The notes beneath the pieces were generated by a model, which ran no database searches, was not told where the DNA came from, and was given only the letters and a program-made list of their open reading frames with translations. A stretch of DNA of 36,784 nt from Pseudomonas putida (GTDB lineage Bacteria; Pseudomonadota; Gammaproteobacteria; Pseudomonadales; Pseudomonadaceae), in NCBI RefSeq assembly GCF_001941965.1, contig NZ_MKZO01000044.1, positions 1 to 36,784 of the forward strand. Reading direction: 5' to 3'. Shown here piece by piece: positions 23,839 to 31,538 of this stretch. Each line of letters starts with the position of its first letter. Positions within the stretch are counted from its first letter, which is position 1. The translations under genes and the position numbers were made by a program.

Positions 23839-24842
23839 ACAAGCTCTACATCTCCGACGTCACCCTGCGCGACGGCAGTCACGCCGTGCGCCACCAGTAC
23901 ACCCTGGACAATGCCCGGGATATCGCCCGGGCCCTGGACAAGGCGCGAGTCGATTCCATCGAAGTGGCCCATGGCGATGGCTTGCAGGGTTCCAGCTTCA
24001 ACTACGGCTTCGGTCGCCATACCGACCTGGAGTACATCGAAGCGGTGGCCGACGTGGTCTCCCACGCGAAGATCGCCACCTTGCTGCTGCCCGGCATCGG
24101 CACGGTGCATGACCTGAAGGCCGCCTATGACGCCGGTGCCCGGGTGGTTCGCGTGGCGACCCACTGCACCGAGGCCGATGTCTCCAGGCAGCACATCGAA
24201 TACGCCCGTGAGCTGGGCATGGATACCGTCGGCTTCCTGATGATGAGCCATATGATCCCGGCCGAGCAGCTGGCGGCCCAGGGCAAGCTGATGGAAAGCT
24301 ACGGCGCGCAGTGCATCTATATGGCCGACTCCGGCGGTGCGATGAATATGCAGGACATCCGCGACCGCATGCGCGCCTTCAAGGCGGTGCTGGACCCGGC
24401 GACCCAGACCGGCATGCATGCGCACCACAACCTCAGCCTCGGTGTCGCCAACTCCATTGCGGCAGTGGAAGAAGGCTGCGACCGCATCGACGCCAGCCTC
24501 GCCGGCATGGGCGCGGGGGCGGGCAATGCGCCGCTGGAAGTCTTTATCGCCGCCGCCGAGCGTCTGGGCTGGAACCACGGCACCGACCTCTACACCCTGA
24601 TGGACGCCGCCGACGATATCGTCCGGCCGTTGCAGGACCGGCCGGTGCGGGTCGATCGCGAATCGCTGGCGCTGGGCTATGCCGGGGTCTATTCGAGCTT
24701 CCTGCGCCACGCTGAAATCGCCGCTGCGCGCTATGGCCTGAAGACCGTGGACATCCTCGTCGAGCTGGGCAAGCGGCGCATGGTCGGCGGTCAGGAAGAC
24801 ATGATCGTCGATGTGGCGCTGGACCTGCGGGGGCGGTCATGA
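23835..24842 (+). CDS. dmpG: 4-Hydroxy-2-oxovalerate aldolase
   Basis: The 335-residue TIM-barrel aldolase has the HMGL-like opening SDVTLRDGSHAVRHQY with the conserved Arg and metal-binding Asp, and the metal-binding His pair in GMHAHHNLSLG near residue 195. The C-terminal region KTVDILVELGKRRMVGGQEDMI is the small communication domain that docks the acylating dehydrogenase. It splits 4-hydroxy-2-oxovalerate into pyruvate and acetaldehyde. It overlaps the dehydrogenase gene upstream and the reductase gene downstream by four bases each. Confidence 0.95.
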   Translation: MNKLYISDVTLRDGSHAVRHQYTLDNARDIARALDKARVDSIEVAHGDGLQGSSFNYGFGRHTDLEYIEAVADVVSHAKIATLLLPGIGTVHDLKAAYDAGARVVRVATHCTEADVSRQHIEYARELGMDTVGFLMMSHMIPAEQLAAQGKLMESYGAQCIYMADSGGAMNMQDIRDRMRAFKAVLDPATQTGMHAHHNLSLGVANSIAAVEEGCDRIDASLAGMGAGAGNAPLEVFIAAAERLGWNHGTDLYTLMDAADDIVRPLQDRPVRVDRESLALGYAGVYSSFLRHAEIAAARYGLKTVDILVELGKRRMVGGQEDMIVDVALDLRGRS

Positions 24843-25840
24843 GCTTCCGCCTGCAGATCGAGCCGGTCGGCCTGAGCTGCCCGGCCTCTCCCGAGCAGAC
24901 CGTGCTCGACGCCGCCCTGGCCGATGGCCTGATGCTCAAGCACAGCTGCCGCACCGGCACATGCGGGAGCTGCAAAGGACGTTTGCTCAGCGGTGAAGTG
25001 GACCATGGCGACAGCCCGCTGGAGGTGCTCAGCGAGGCCGAGCGCGAGCAGGGGCTGGCGCTGTTCTGCTGTGCCCGGGCCAGGTCCGACCTGGTGATCG
25101 AGGCACCGGAAGTGACTGAGCTGCGCGGGATCAGTATCCAGCAGATGGGCGCCCGGGTCGGCTCCATCGACAAGGTCAGCCATGACGTCGCCGTGCTGCG
25201 CCTGATGCTGGCGCCGGGCAGCGCCTTCAATTATTTCCCCGGGCAGTACGTGCAAGTGCTGCTCAAGGATGGCAGCCGGCGCAGCTATTCCATGGCGACT
25301 GCGGCACCCCGGGATCAGCAACTGGAACTGCATATCCGGCATATGCCCGGTGGGGTGTTCAGCGGGCATGTGTTCAACGCCTTGCAGCCCAAGGCGATCC
25401 TGCGCATGGAGGGGCCGTTCGGCTCGTTCTTCCTGCGTGACGGCGAGGCGCCGATGGTGTTTCTCGCCAGCGGTACCGGGTTCGCGCCGATCCAGGCTTT
25501 GCTGGAGCAGTTGCGCGAGCAGGGTAACCGGCGACCGGTTTACCTGTACTGGGGCGGGCGGCGACGCGAGGACCTGTACCGGCATGAGCAGTTGCTGGCG
25601 TGGGAGGCGGAGCTGCCGTGGCTGAGGTATACGCCGGTGCTGTCGGAGCCGGCCGAGGCCTGCGACTGGCAGGGGGCGACGGGGTTCGTGCACCGTCAGG
25701 TGATGCAGGACTTCCACAGTCTCAAGGGTTTCGAGGTGTATGCCTGCGGCGCGCCGGTGGTGGTGGAATCGGCGCGGCGGGAGTATGTGGCGGAGCGGGG
25801 GCTACTGGAGGGTGATTTTTATGCTGATGCCTTCGTGTAG
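24839..25840 (+). CDS. NAD(P)H-ferredoxin reductase with N-terminal [2Fe-2S] domain
   Basis: The 333-residue electron-transfer protein has a plant-type ferredoxin domain with Cys37, Cys42, Cys45 and Cys77 as cluster ligands (HSCRTGTCGSCKG). An FAD domain contains RRSYSMATAA, and an NAD domain contains GTGFAPIQALL and YACGAP. This order matches the reductases of class III ring-hydroxylating dioxygenases such as naphthalene dioxygenase (NdoR), which pass electrons to a separate Rieske ferredoxin, here the product of 15937-16290. It is the last gene of the operon, coupled to the aldolase gene (ATGA) and followed by a REP doublet. Confidence 0.93.
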   Translation: MSFRLQIEPVGLSCPASPEQTVLDAALADGLMLKHSCRTGTCGSCKGRLLSGEVDHGDSPLEVLSEAEREQGLALFCCARARSDLVIEAPEVTELRGISIQQMGARVGSIDKVSHDVAVLRLMLAPGSAFNYFPGQYVQVLLKDGSRRSYSMATAAPRDQQLELHIRHMPGGVFSGHVFNALQPKAILRMEGPFGSFFLRDGEAPMVFLASGTGFAPIQALLEQLREQGNRRPVYLYWGGRRREDLYRHEQLLAWEAELPWLRYTPVLSEPAEACDWQGATGFVHRQVMQDFHSLKGFEVYACGAPVVVESARREYVAERGLLEGDFYADAFV

Positions 25841-25847
25841 CCTTTGA

Positions 25848-25932
25848 GGGCCCTATCGCTGGCAAGCCAGCTCCCACAGGTTTTGCGGTGCACACGGTCC
25901 CTGTGGGAGTTGGCTTGCCAGCGATGAGGCCC
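25848..25932. repeat. REP doublet after the catabolic operon
   Basis: Inverted REP units at about 25848-25880 and 25899-25932 follow the last catabolic gene by seven bases. One unit has a single change (gggagttggcttg). It probably marks or protects the 3' end of the long transcript. Confidence 0.9.
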
Positions 25933-25953
25933 TAAAGAACAATACAAGGCAGT

Positions 25954-25982
25954 TTGCCATCACCTGGCTGCTTCCGTAGAAT
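25954..25982 (+). promoter_or_regulatory. Sigma-70 promoter for the first chemoreceptor gene
   Basis: TTGCCA (25954-25959) and TAGAAT (25977-25982) are spaced by 17 bp. This gives a leader of roughly 118 bases before ATG 26107, so the chemoreceptor gene need not depend on the catabolic operon. Confidence 0.65.
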
Positions 25983-26106
25983 ACCTACCCCATAAATCAG
26001 GCCTGCGACCTGACCAGAAAAAAGCCTTTGTGTGCACCACGCCCTCCGTAGCCGGCGCAGTAACGCCGTGCCCGTGGGCTCCAAGGCTTTATTCGAGGAT
26101 CGGTCA

Positions 26107-27732
26107 ATGCGGGTCAGAAATCTCTCCATCGGCGCCAGGGCCGGGTTCGCTTTCGCAATCCTGGCGGTGCTTGTCTTGCTGCTGGGTGCGGTCGCCATTT
26201 TCGAAGCGGAGAAAATGGATTCCTCGACCAAGAAGATCACTGGCTACTGGCAGCCCGGCAGTCATGCCCTGGCCGAAGTCGGCCTGGCCCTCGGCCGGAC
26301 CCGCGCCCTGACCCTGCGTTCCATCCTGCAGCGCGATCCCCAGGAGCGCCAGCGCACCCTGGAGCTGATCACCGAGCGTCAGGGCGAGATGACCAGCAAC
26401 CTCAAGTTCTACGAGGACAGCATCGCCAGCCCGCGCAACCGCGAGCTGTTCGACGCCTTCAACAGCTCCTACAGCCAGTACTCCGAACTGCAGCGCCAGT
26501 TGCTCGACGCCGTGCGCGCCGACCGCACCGAGGACGCCATCGACCTGCTCAACGGCCCCATCGTCGCCCATGCCGACAACATGATGAACGACCTGAGCAA
26601 CCTGATCCGCTACAACTACGATGGCTTGCTGGAGTCCGGACGGGTCAGCGGCGAAGCCTATGACCGCGCCATCGTGATCATGGCGGTGACCCTGGTGGTG
26701 ATCCTCCTCGCGATGATCGCCATTGCTGCCGTGCTGACCCGCAGCATCGTCCTGCCGCTGCATGAAGCGGTGGTGGTCGCCGACCGCGTGTCCCACGGCG
26801 ACCTGACCCAGGAAATCAACGTCTACGGCAAGGACGAGCCGGCGCTGCTGCTGGAGTCCATGCGCACCATGCAGGAACGCCTGCGCACCACCATCCGGCA
26901 GATCGCCGAATCCTCCGACCGCCTGGCCTCGGCCTCGGAAGAGCTGCATGCGGTCACCGACGACACCAGTCGCGGCCTGCTGCAGCAAAGCGCCGAGATC
27001 GAGCAGGCGGCCACGGCAGTCAACGAGATGACTGCCGCCGTCGAAGAAGTCGCCAGCAACGCGGTGACCACTTCCGATGCCTCGCGCCGGGCCGACGACA
27101 CCACCCAGCATGGCCGCTCCCAGGTGGACCAGGCGCTGGCCTCGATCCAGAGCCTGGTCAGCGATGTCGGCGAAACCGCCCAGGAAGTCGAGGACCTGGC
27201 CAACCACGTCAACGACATCAGCCGGGTGCTCGATGTGATCGGTTCGATTGCCGACCAGACCAACCTCCTGGCGTTGAATGCCGCCATCGAGGCCGCGCGC
27301 GCGGGGGAAGCGGGGCGTGGTTTCGCCGTGGTCGCCGACGAGGTCCGCGCCCTGGCGCACCGCACCCAGCAGTCCACCGAAGAGATCGAGCAGATGATCG
27401 GCGGCGTGCAGGCTGGCACCCACCGGGCGGTCAGTACCATGCACAGCAGCCAGAGCCAGGCCAGCCAGACCCTGGTGGTCGCCCAAGCCGCAGACGAAGC
27501 GCTGAAGGTGATTGCCGAAGCCATCGCCTCGATCAACGAACGCAACCTGGTGATCGCCAGCGCCTCGGAAGAGCAGGCCTCGGTGGCGCGGGAAGTGGAC
27601 CGCAACCTGGTGAACATCCGCGACCTGTCGATGCAGACCTCGGCGGGGGCCAACCAGACCAATGCGGCGAGCCAGGAACTGTCGCGGCTGGCGGTGGAGC
27701 TGAATGTGATGATTTCCAAGTTCAAGGTGTGA
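26107..27732 (+). CDS. Methyl-accepting chemotaxis protein with four-helix-bundle-type sensor domain
   Basis: The 541-residue receptor has TM1 (about 13-32), a periplasmic helical sensor of about 155 residues resembling the 4HB_MCP domain, TM2 (about 189-212), a HAMP linker, and the cytoplasmic signalling hairpin. The hairpin contains the conserved tip DQTNLLALNAAIEAARAGE near residues 382-400. It would control swimming through CheA/CheW. 4HB receptors of Pseudomonas such as PcaY respond to aromatic acids, and this gene follows the catabolic operon directly, so an aromatic ligand is plausible but inferred. ATG 26107 has GAGGA at seven-base spacing; an upstream frame extension lacks a start signal. 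Confidence 0.92.
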   Translation: MRVRNLSIGARAGFAFAILAVLVLLLGAVAIFEAEKMDSSTKKITGYWQPGSHALAEVGLALGRTRALTLRSILQRDPQERQRTLELITERQGEMTSNLKFYEDSIASPRNRELFDAFNSSYSQYSELQRQLLDAVRADRTEDAIDLLNGPIVAHADNMMNDLSNLIRYNYDGLLESGRVSGEAYDRAIVIMAVTLVVILLAMIAIAAVLTRSIVLPLHEAVVVADRVSHGDLTQEINVYGKDEPALLLESMRTMQERLRTTIRQIAESSDRLASASEELHAVTDDTSRGLLQQSAEIEQAATAVNEMTAAVEEVASNAVTTSDASRRADDTTQHGRSQVDQALASIQSLVSDVGETAQEVEDLANHVNDISRVLDVIGSIADQTNLLALNAAIEAARAGEAGRGFAVVADEVRALAHRTQQSTEEIEQMIGGVQAGTHRAVSTMHSSQSQASQTLVVAQAADEALKVIAEAIASINERNLVIASASEEQASVAREVDRNLVNIRDLSMQTSAGANQTNAASQELSRLAVELNVMISKFKV

Positions 27733-27750
27733 TCGTCGGCTTCACTCCAA

Positions 27751-27784
27751 CCCTGTGGGAGCTGGCTTGCCAGCTCCCACAGGG
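27751..27784. repeat. Collapsed REP palindrome
   Basis: A perfect 15-bp inverted repeat (CCCTGTGGGAGCTGG / CCAGCTCCCACAGGG) encloses a four-base loop. It equals two REP heads fused without the usual spacer and tails, and lies 18 bases after the chemoreceptor stop, where it can serve as a transcript end. The remaining gap to 28027 shows no gene; a ribosome-binding GAGG precedes the next start. Confidence 0.85.
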
Positions 27785-28027
27785 TCAGTGTCGCTTGCAC
27801 TTGCGTGAAAAAGTTCCCTTCCCCCGACATGCGGTATTTGGCTTCATACCTCGCTAAAACCCCTGTCCCAGAGCCTCTCCTGGCTGAAAAACATCCTTTC
27901 GATATATATCCAAAAGCCTGTTGTCGCCGCTTCGCCTCGCCACTAGCCTCAACCTGCTAACGCTCACATCACTGCCACCCAAAGCGCACTCGGGAGGGAC
28001 CCTCGCGCTTGATGACCGAGGTGCATC

Positions 28028-28798
28028 ATGTCGTTCAGTGCCGACGTATTGAATGTTCTGGCACGAGAAATCTCTCCCAACCTGCGCATGAACATCCTGC
28101 ACGGCCTGATCGTGCAACTGGGATTCGATTTCTTCGGATTTACCTGCTGGACCAGCTTCGGCCCGCGCCCGACGCTCTGGGGCACCTGGCCGGCAGGCTG
28201 GATCCAGAAATACAAGGCCAGGCAGTACCTGGAGGTCGATCCCAGGGTCGCGCACTGTCGGCGCTCGATCCTGCCGATCTCCTGGAACGAGAACTTCTTT
28301 CGCGGCGCCCCCGGGCTATGGGATGAAGCCCAGGCCTTTGGCCTGTGCCATGGCTGGTCGCAGGGCGCGCATTCGGAAGGGGTGTTCAGCATTCTCGATG
28401 TAGCCCGTGAAAAGGGTGCGATAGGCGACGAGGAGTGGTACGAAAAAGCCGGTCAGGTGCTGCTCCTGTGCAACCTGATCCATATGCAGCAGGTCGACGA
28501 CCTCAAGCGCAGGATCGAGGCCCTCAATCTCACTACTCGCGAAATCGAAGTACTGCGCTGGTCAGCCATCGGCAAAACCGCCGAGGAGGTGGCAGACATC
28601 CTCAACCTGTCGGAATCGACGGTGAACTTCCATTTGCGCAATAGCATCATCAAGCTCGGTGTTCAGAACAAGGTGGCCGCCATTGCCAGGGCGGCGCAGC
28701 TGGGCCTGTTCATCAATTGCGAAGAGCGGCGGGTCAGCGACGAACCGACCCATTACCGGCGACGCTCGAGTGATTGGGCGCTGGCGTCCAGCGTTTGA
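28028..28798 (+). CDS. LuxR-family regulator with autoinducer-binding domain (LuxR solo)
   Basis: The 256-residue protein has an N-terminal autoinducer-binding domain and a C-terminal LuxR/GerE helix-turn-helix (LTTREIEVLRWSAIGKTAEEV, then STVNFHLRNSIIKLG). Pocket residues Trp58, Tyr62, Asp71 and Trp86 have exactly the spacing of TraR Trp57, Tyr61, Asp70 and Trp85, so acyl-homoserine lactone binding looks possible. There is no LuxI synthase in the window, which makes it a candidate solo receptor for foreign or distant signals. The start has GAGG eight bases upstream. An extra C-terminal tail of about 25 residues follows the HTH. Its targets are unknown; an intrinsic terminator follows. Confidence 0.9.
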   Translation: MSFSADVLNVLAREISPNLRMNILHGLIVQLGFDFFGFTCWTSFGPRPTLWGTWPAGWIQKYKARQYLEVDPRVAHCRRSILPISWNENFFRGAPGLWDEAQAFGLCHGWSQGAHSEGVFSILDVAREKGAIGDEEWYEKAGQVLLLCNLIHMQQVDDLKRRIEALNLTTREIEVLRWSAIGKTAEEVADILNLSESTVNFHLRNSIIKLGVQNKVAAIARAAQLGLFINCEERRVSDEPTHYRRRSSDWALASSV

Positions 28799-28845
28799 GC
28801 TAACTCATTGATATTGCACTGTTATGACGACTGTCACGGCAAAAA

Positions 28846-28867
28846 CGCCCCTATTTGGGGCGGTTTT
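28846..28867 (+). terminator. Intrinsic terminator after luxR-type gene
   Basis: CGCCCC-TATTT-GGGGCG forms a GC stem followed directly by GTTTTAGTT. It lies about 48 bases after the LuxR-type stop. Confidence 0.75.
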
Positions 28868-29012
28868 AGTTGTGCAAGACAGGAACAATTCTTATCTGCG
28901 CTCCGCGCAGTGGCAGAAAGCCAGTTTTACCGGTCAATTCGTTAGCTAGCTTTGCTCTTGGCCTGTTAGTTGCCTCTCAAAATGCATTGCAATGTCGCCA
29001 TTGGAGAGGTCT

Positions 29013-31172
29013 ATGTCGCTATCAAGCAACTCCATGCAGTTATCCGCTGAAGAGCGCCGTTGGTTGCCGTGGTTTGGCAAGACCGGCAAATTCGCCATGG
29101 GCTGGGCCTGCCGGGTCAACCGCACGGCCTATCCGGTGATCGAGCAAACCTTTGAAGCCATCGCCGACACGCGGGTCAAGCTGCTCACCGGCTGGGCCGT
29201 GGAGCAATGGGAACACCTTGCGGAACTGGCCCAGGGCATCGATGGCCTCAGTGCCCTTGACGGCCAGGTCCTGCAGGAAAAACTGCAACAGGCAGAGGAC
29301 TTCTCCGAACTGTTTGTCGTCGATGCCACCGGCAAGCTGCTGGCCTCGACCTGGAACGGCGCGCAGGCGCGCAACCTGAACCCCGCCGCCCTGGCTGAAG
29401 GCTTGAAGGCGCCGTTTCTTCATGGCCCCTACAGCGATCCGCTGACCCTCGCCATCGGCCCGTCCTCGTCGCGCTTCCATGATGAAGTCACGCTGATGTT
29501 CTACCAGCCGCTGAAAGTCGCCGGCAAAACCCTTGGCTGCCTGTGCGGGCGGGTGCCCAACGACGTACTGGGCGACCTGATCCAGCGCGAGGCCGGGCAT
29601 ATCTTCGCCGAGTCCGGGGACAACTACCTGTTCATGGTCCAGTCGCGTTTCGACCGCAACCTGCAACCGGGCGTGGCGCTGTCGCGTTCGCGTTTCGAGG
29701 ACGGCACCTTCAGCCACGGTGAAAACCTCAAGAGCGGCGTGCACACCGCCTGGAAAACCGTGCAGGTGCAGCGCCACACCGAACTGGAACTGCGCTTCAC
29801 CGACCCGGCCACCCAGCAACTCCACCCCGGCGTGCGGGAAACCATCCGCAACGGCTCGAACCTGTTCGTCACCTACCCGGGCTACTCCGACTACCGGCAT
29901 ATCCCGGTGGTGGGCAAGGGCGTGACCTTCCAGTTGCCGGGCTCGCCGGACCGCTGGGGCATGATGTGCGAGGCGGACCTGGAAGAGGTCTACCGCCGGC
30001 GCTCCCTCAGCTTCGGCCTGATGAAACCCTATCTCGCCACCATGCTCGGCCTGTTCGCCTGCAACTATGGCGTACAGCACTACAGCGGCTTGCCCCAGCA
30101 CCTGATCGACCTGTGCGAGGCCGCCAGCCTGGTGATCGCCGCCCTGGTCTTCAGCACCCTCGGCCCGAAGCGCCTGGCCGCGCGCCTGACGGAAATGACC
30201 GGAGTGATCCGCACCATTGCCGAGGGCGAGGGCAACCTGCGCCAGCGTCTGGACCCGACGCGCATGGCCAATGACGAAACCGGCGACATGGGCCGCTGGA
30301 TCAACAGCTTCATCGACCACCTCGACTCAGTGGTGGGCCAGGTGGTCAAGGCCAGCCACAGCGTCGGCACCACCAACCAGATGATGATCGGCCGCAGCCG
30401 CAAGGCCAGCAGCACTTCCATGGAAGTGGCGGACGCGGTGCACCGCATGATGGTCATCGTTGAAGAGCAACTGGGGGAAATCCAGCAAGCGTCTGCCGGT
30501 GCCGAGCAGATGAAACAGGCCATGGACGAAGTGGTCGAGCGGGCGCGGGAGCAATTCCTCACCGTGCAGCAGGGCACCCAATCGATCCGTGACGTGGTCG
30601 AACGCTCGGCGTCCAGTGTGCAACTGCTCGACAGCCGCATGGCCGAGATCGGCAAGATCAGCGGCCTGATCAGCGACATCACCAACCAGACCAACCTGCT
30701 GGCCCTCAACGCTGCCATCGAAGCGGCCAGGGCAGGGGAGCACGGCCGCGGCTTCGCCGTGGTAGCCGACGAAGTGCGCAGCCTCGCGGCGCGTACTTCC
30801 AGTGCCGCCGAGGAAATCCGCGTCACCGTCGAAAGCCTGCAGGGTGAAACGCGCAAGGCGGTCGGCTTCATGGAAGACGGCGTGCACAATGTCGACCAGA
30901 GCCTGGGCCTGGCCGAACAGGCCTCCTCGGAAAACGTGCAGTTGCACCAGGCGGTGGAAAACATGTTCCGCATCATCCAGCAGCTCAACCAGCGCAGCCT
31001 GGACTACGGGCGGACCATCAAGGAAGTCGACCAGTCCTCGCTGGAAATGCACCAGACCGTCAACGTCCTGCATGCCAGTGCGGAAACGGTGCGGCTCAAT
31101 GCCAACAAATTGCAGAAACTGGTGGGGCTGTTCGAGGTCACCCGCACGGGCGCGCAGCGGGAAGCCGCCTGA
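29013..31172 (+). CDS. Methyl-accepting chemotaxis protein with N-terminal sensor lacking a leading membrane segment
   Basis: The 719-residue receptor ends in a HAMP linker and MCP signalling domain (DITNQTNLLALNAAIEAARA near 556-575). The first about 335 residues form a mixed alpha/beta sensor region with the PDC/Cache-like phrase LFVVDATGKLLASTWNG, preceded by no hydrophobic segment. Two hydrophobic stretches appear only at about 338-352 and 366-385, just before HAMP. The sensor may therefore be cytoplasmic, unlike ordinary Cache receptors. ATG 29013 has GGAGAGG close upstream; ATG 28992 is an alternative with seven more residues. A 6-bp inverted repeat (CTGCGC-TCC-GCGCAG, 28896-28910) lies in its upstream region, and GGCCGC-AAA-GCGGCC (31202-31216) follows the stop. 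Confidence 0.9.
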   Translation: MSLSSNSMQLSAEERRWLPWFGKTGKFAMGWACRVNRTAYPVIEQTFEAIADTRVKLLTGWAVEQWEHLAELAQGIDGLSALDGQVLQEKLQQAEDFSELFVVDATGKLLASTWNGAQARNLNPAALAEGLKAPFLHGPYSDPLTLAIGPSSSRFHDEVTLMFYQPLKVAGKTLGCLCGRVPNDVLGDLIQREAGHIFAESGDNYLFMVQSRFDRNLQPGVALSRSRFEDGTFSHGENLKSGVHTAWKTVQVQRHTELELRFTDPATQQLHPGVRETIRNGSNLFVTYPGYSDYRHIPVVGKGVTFQLPGSPDRWGMMCEADLEEVYRRRSLSFGLMKPYLATMLGLFACNYGVQHYSGLPQHLIDLCEAASLVIAALVFSTLGPKRLAARLTEMTGVIRTIAEGEGNLRQRLDPTRMANDETGDMGRWINSFIDHLDSVVGQVVKASHSVGTTNQMMIGRSRKASSTSMEVADAVHRMMVIVEEQLGEIQQASAGAEQMKQAMDEVVERAREQFLTVQQGTQSIRDVVERSASSVQLLDSRMAEIGKISGLISDITNQTNLLALNAAIEAARAGEHGRGFAVVADEVRSLAARTSSAAEEIRVTVESLQGETRKAVGFMEDGVHNVDQSLGLAEQASSENVQLHQAVENMFRIIQQLNQRSLDYGRTIKEVDQSSLEMHQTVNVLHASAETVRLNANKLQKLVGLFEVTRTGAQREAA

Positions 31173-31252
31173 GATGAAAGGCGCGGGGCAGGGCGCTTTC
31201 CGGCCGCAAAGCGGCCCTGTCACCGGGCAGAAACTTTTTTTAAATCAGGGGG

Positions 31253-31281
31253 TTGCAAGGGTGGGGGAATGTGGACATAAT
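31253..31281 (+). promoter_or_regulatory. Sigma-70 promoter of tRNA-Cys
   Basis: TTGCAA (31253-31258) and CATAAT (31276-31281) with a 17-bp spacer precede the tRNA by about 78 bases of leader. The leader can fold through AAATCTC (31311-31317) with GAGATTT (31346-31352). Confidence 0.7.
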
Positions 31282-31365
31282 GGCGTCCATCGAAAGCGAC
31301 GAGAAATAAAAAATCTCAACGTTTTCAACGAGTTAGGGAAATCGAGAGATTTCTGAAGCTCATGA

Positions 31366-31439
31366 GGCCGAGTAGCAAAGTGGTTATGCTCCGGATTGCA
31401 AATCCGTCTACGCCGGTTCGATTCCGACCTCGGCCTCCA
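31366..31439 (+). tRNA. tRNA-Cys (GCA anticodon)
   Basis: A 74-nt tRNA has a perfect 7-bp acceptor stem (GGCCGAG with CTCGGCC), anticodon GCA at 31398-31400, a GGTTCGATTCC T-arm and an encoded 3' CCA. It stands alone with its own promoter and terminator rather than in a multi-tRNA operon. Its 3' part is the likely integration site for the element to its right. Confidence 0.97.
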
Positions 31440-31445
31440 CTATTC

Positions 31446-31479
31446 AAAGCCCCGCAGATTAACGTCTGCGGGGCTTTTT
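31446..31479 (+). terminator. Intrinsic terminator of tRNA-Cys
   Basis: AAAGCCCCGCAGA pairs perfectly over 13 bp with TCTGCGGGGCTTT around a six-base loop and ends in a T-run. It begins seven bases after the tRNA. Confidence 0.93.
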
Positions 31480-31501
31480 AGTTTGCGCGGGGTGATGCCG
31501 G

Positions 31502-31535
31502 AGTTCCGAAACTTTGGGGGTGAAGTTCCGAAACT
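31502..31535. repeat. Direct repeat next to the attachment site (possible integrase arm sites)
   Basis: The 12-mer AGTTCCGAAACT occurs at 31502-31513 and again at 31524-31535, 22 bp apart start to start (about two helical turns), between the tRNA and the integrase stop. It is itself nearly palindromic. Position and spacing fit arm-type binding sites of a tyrosine recombinase or excisionase. Confidence 0.6.
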
Positions 31536-31538
31536 CTG

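Noticed and set aside
12975..27784. Repeated gtgggagctggcttgcc units as a CRISPR-like array
   Set aside because: Units are inverted pairs scattered in intergenic gaps, with no regular spacers and no cas genes; they are REP elements.
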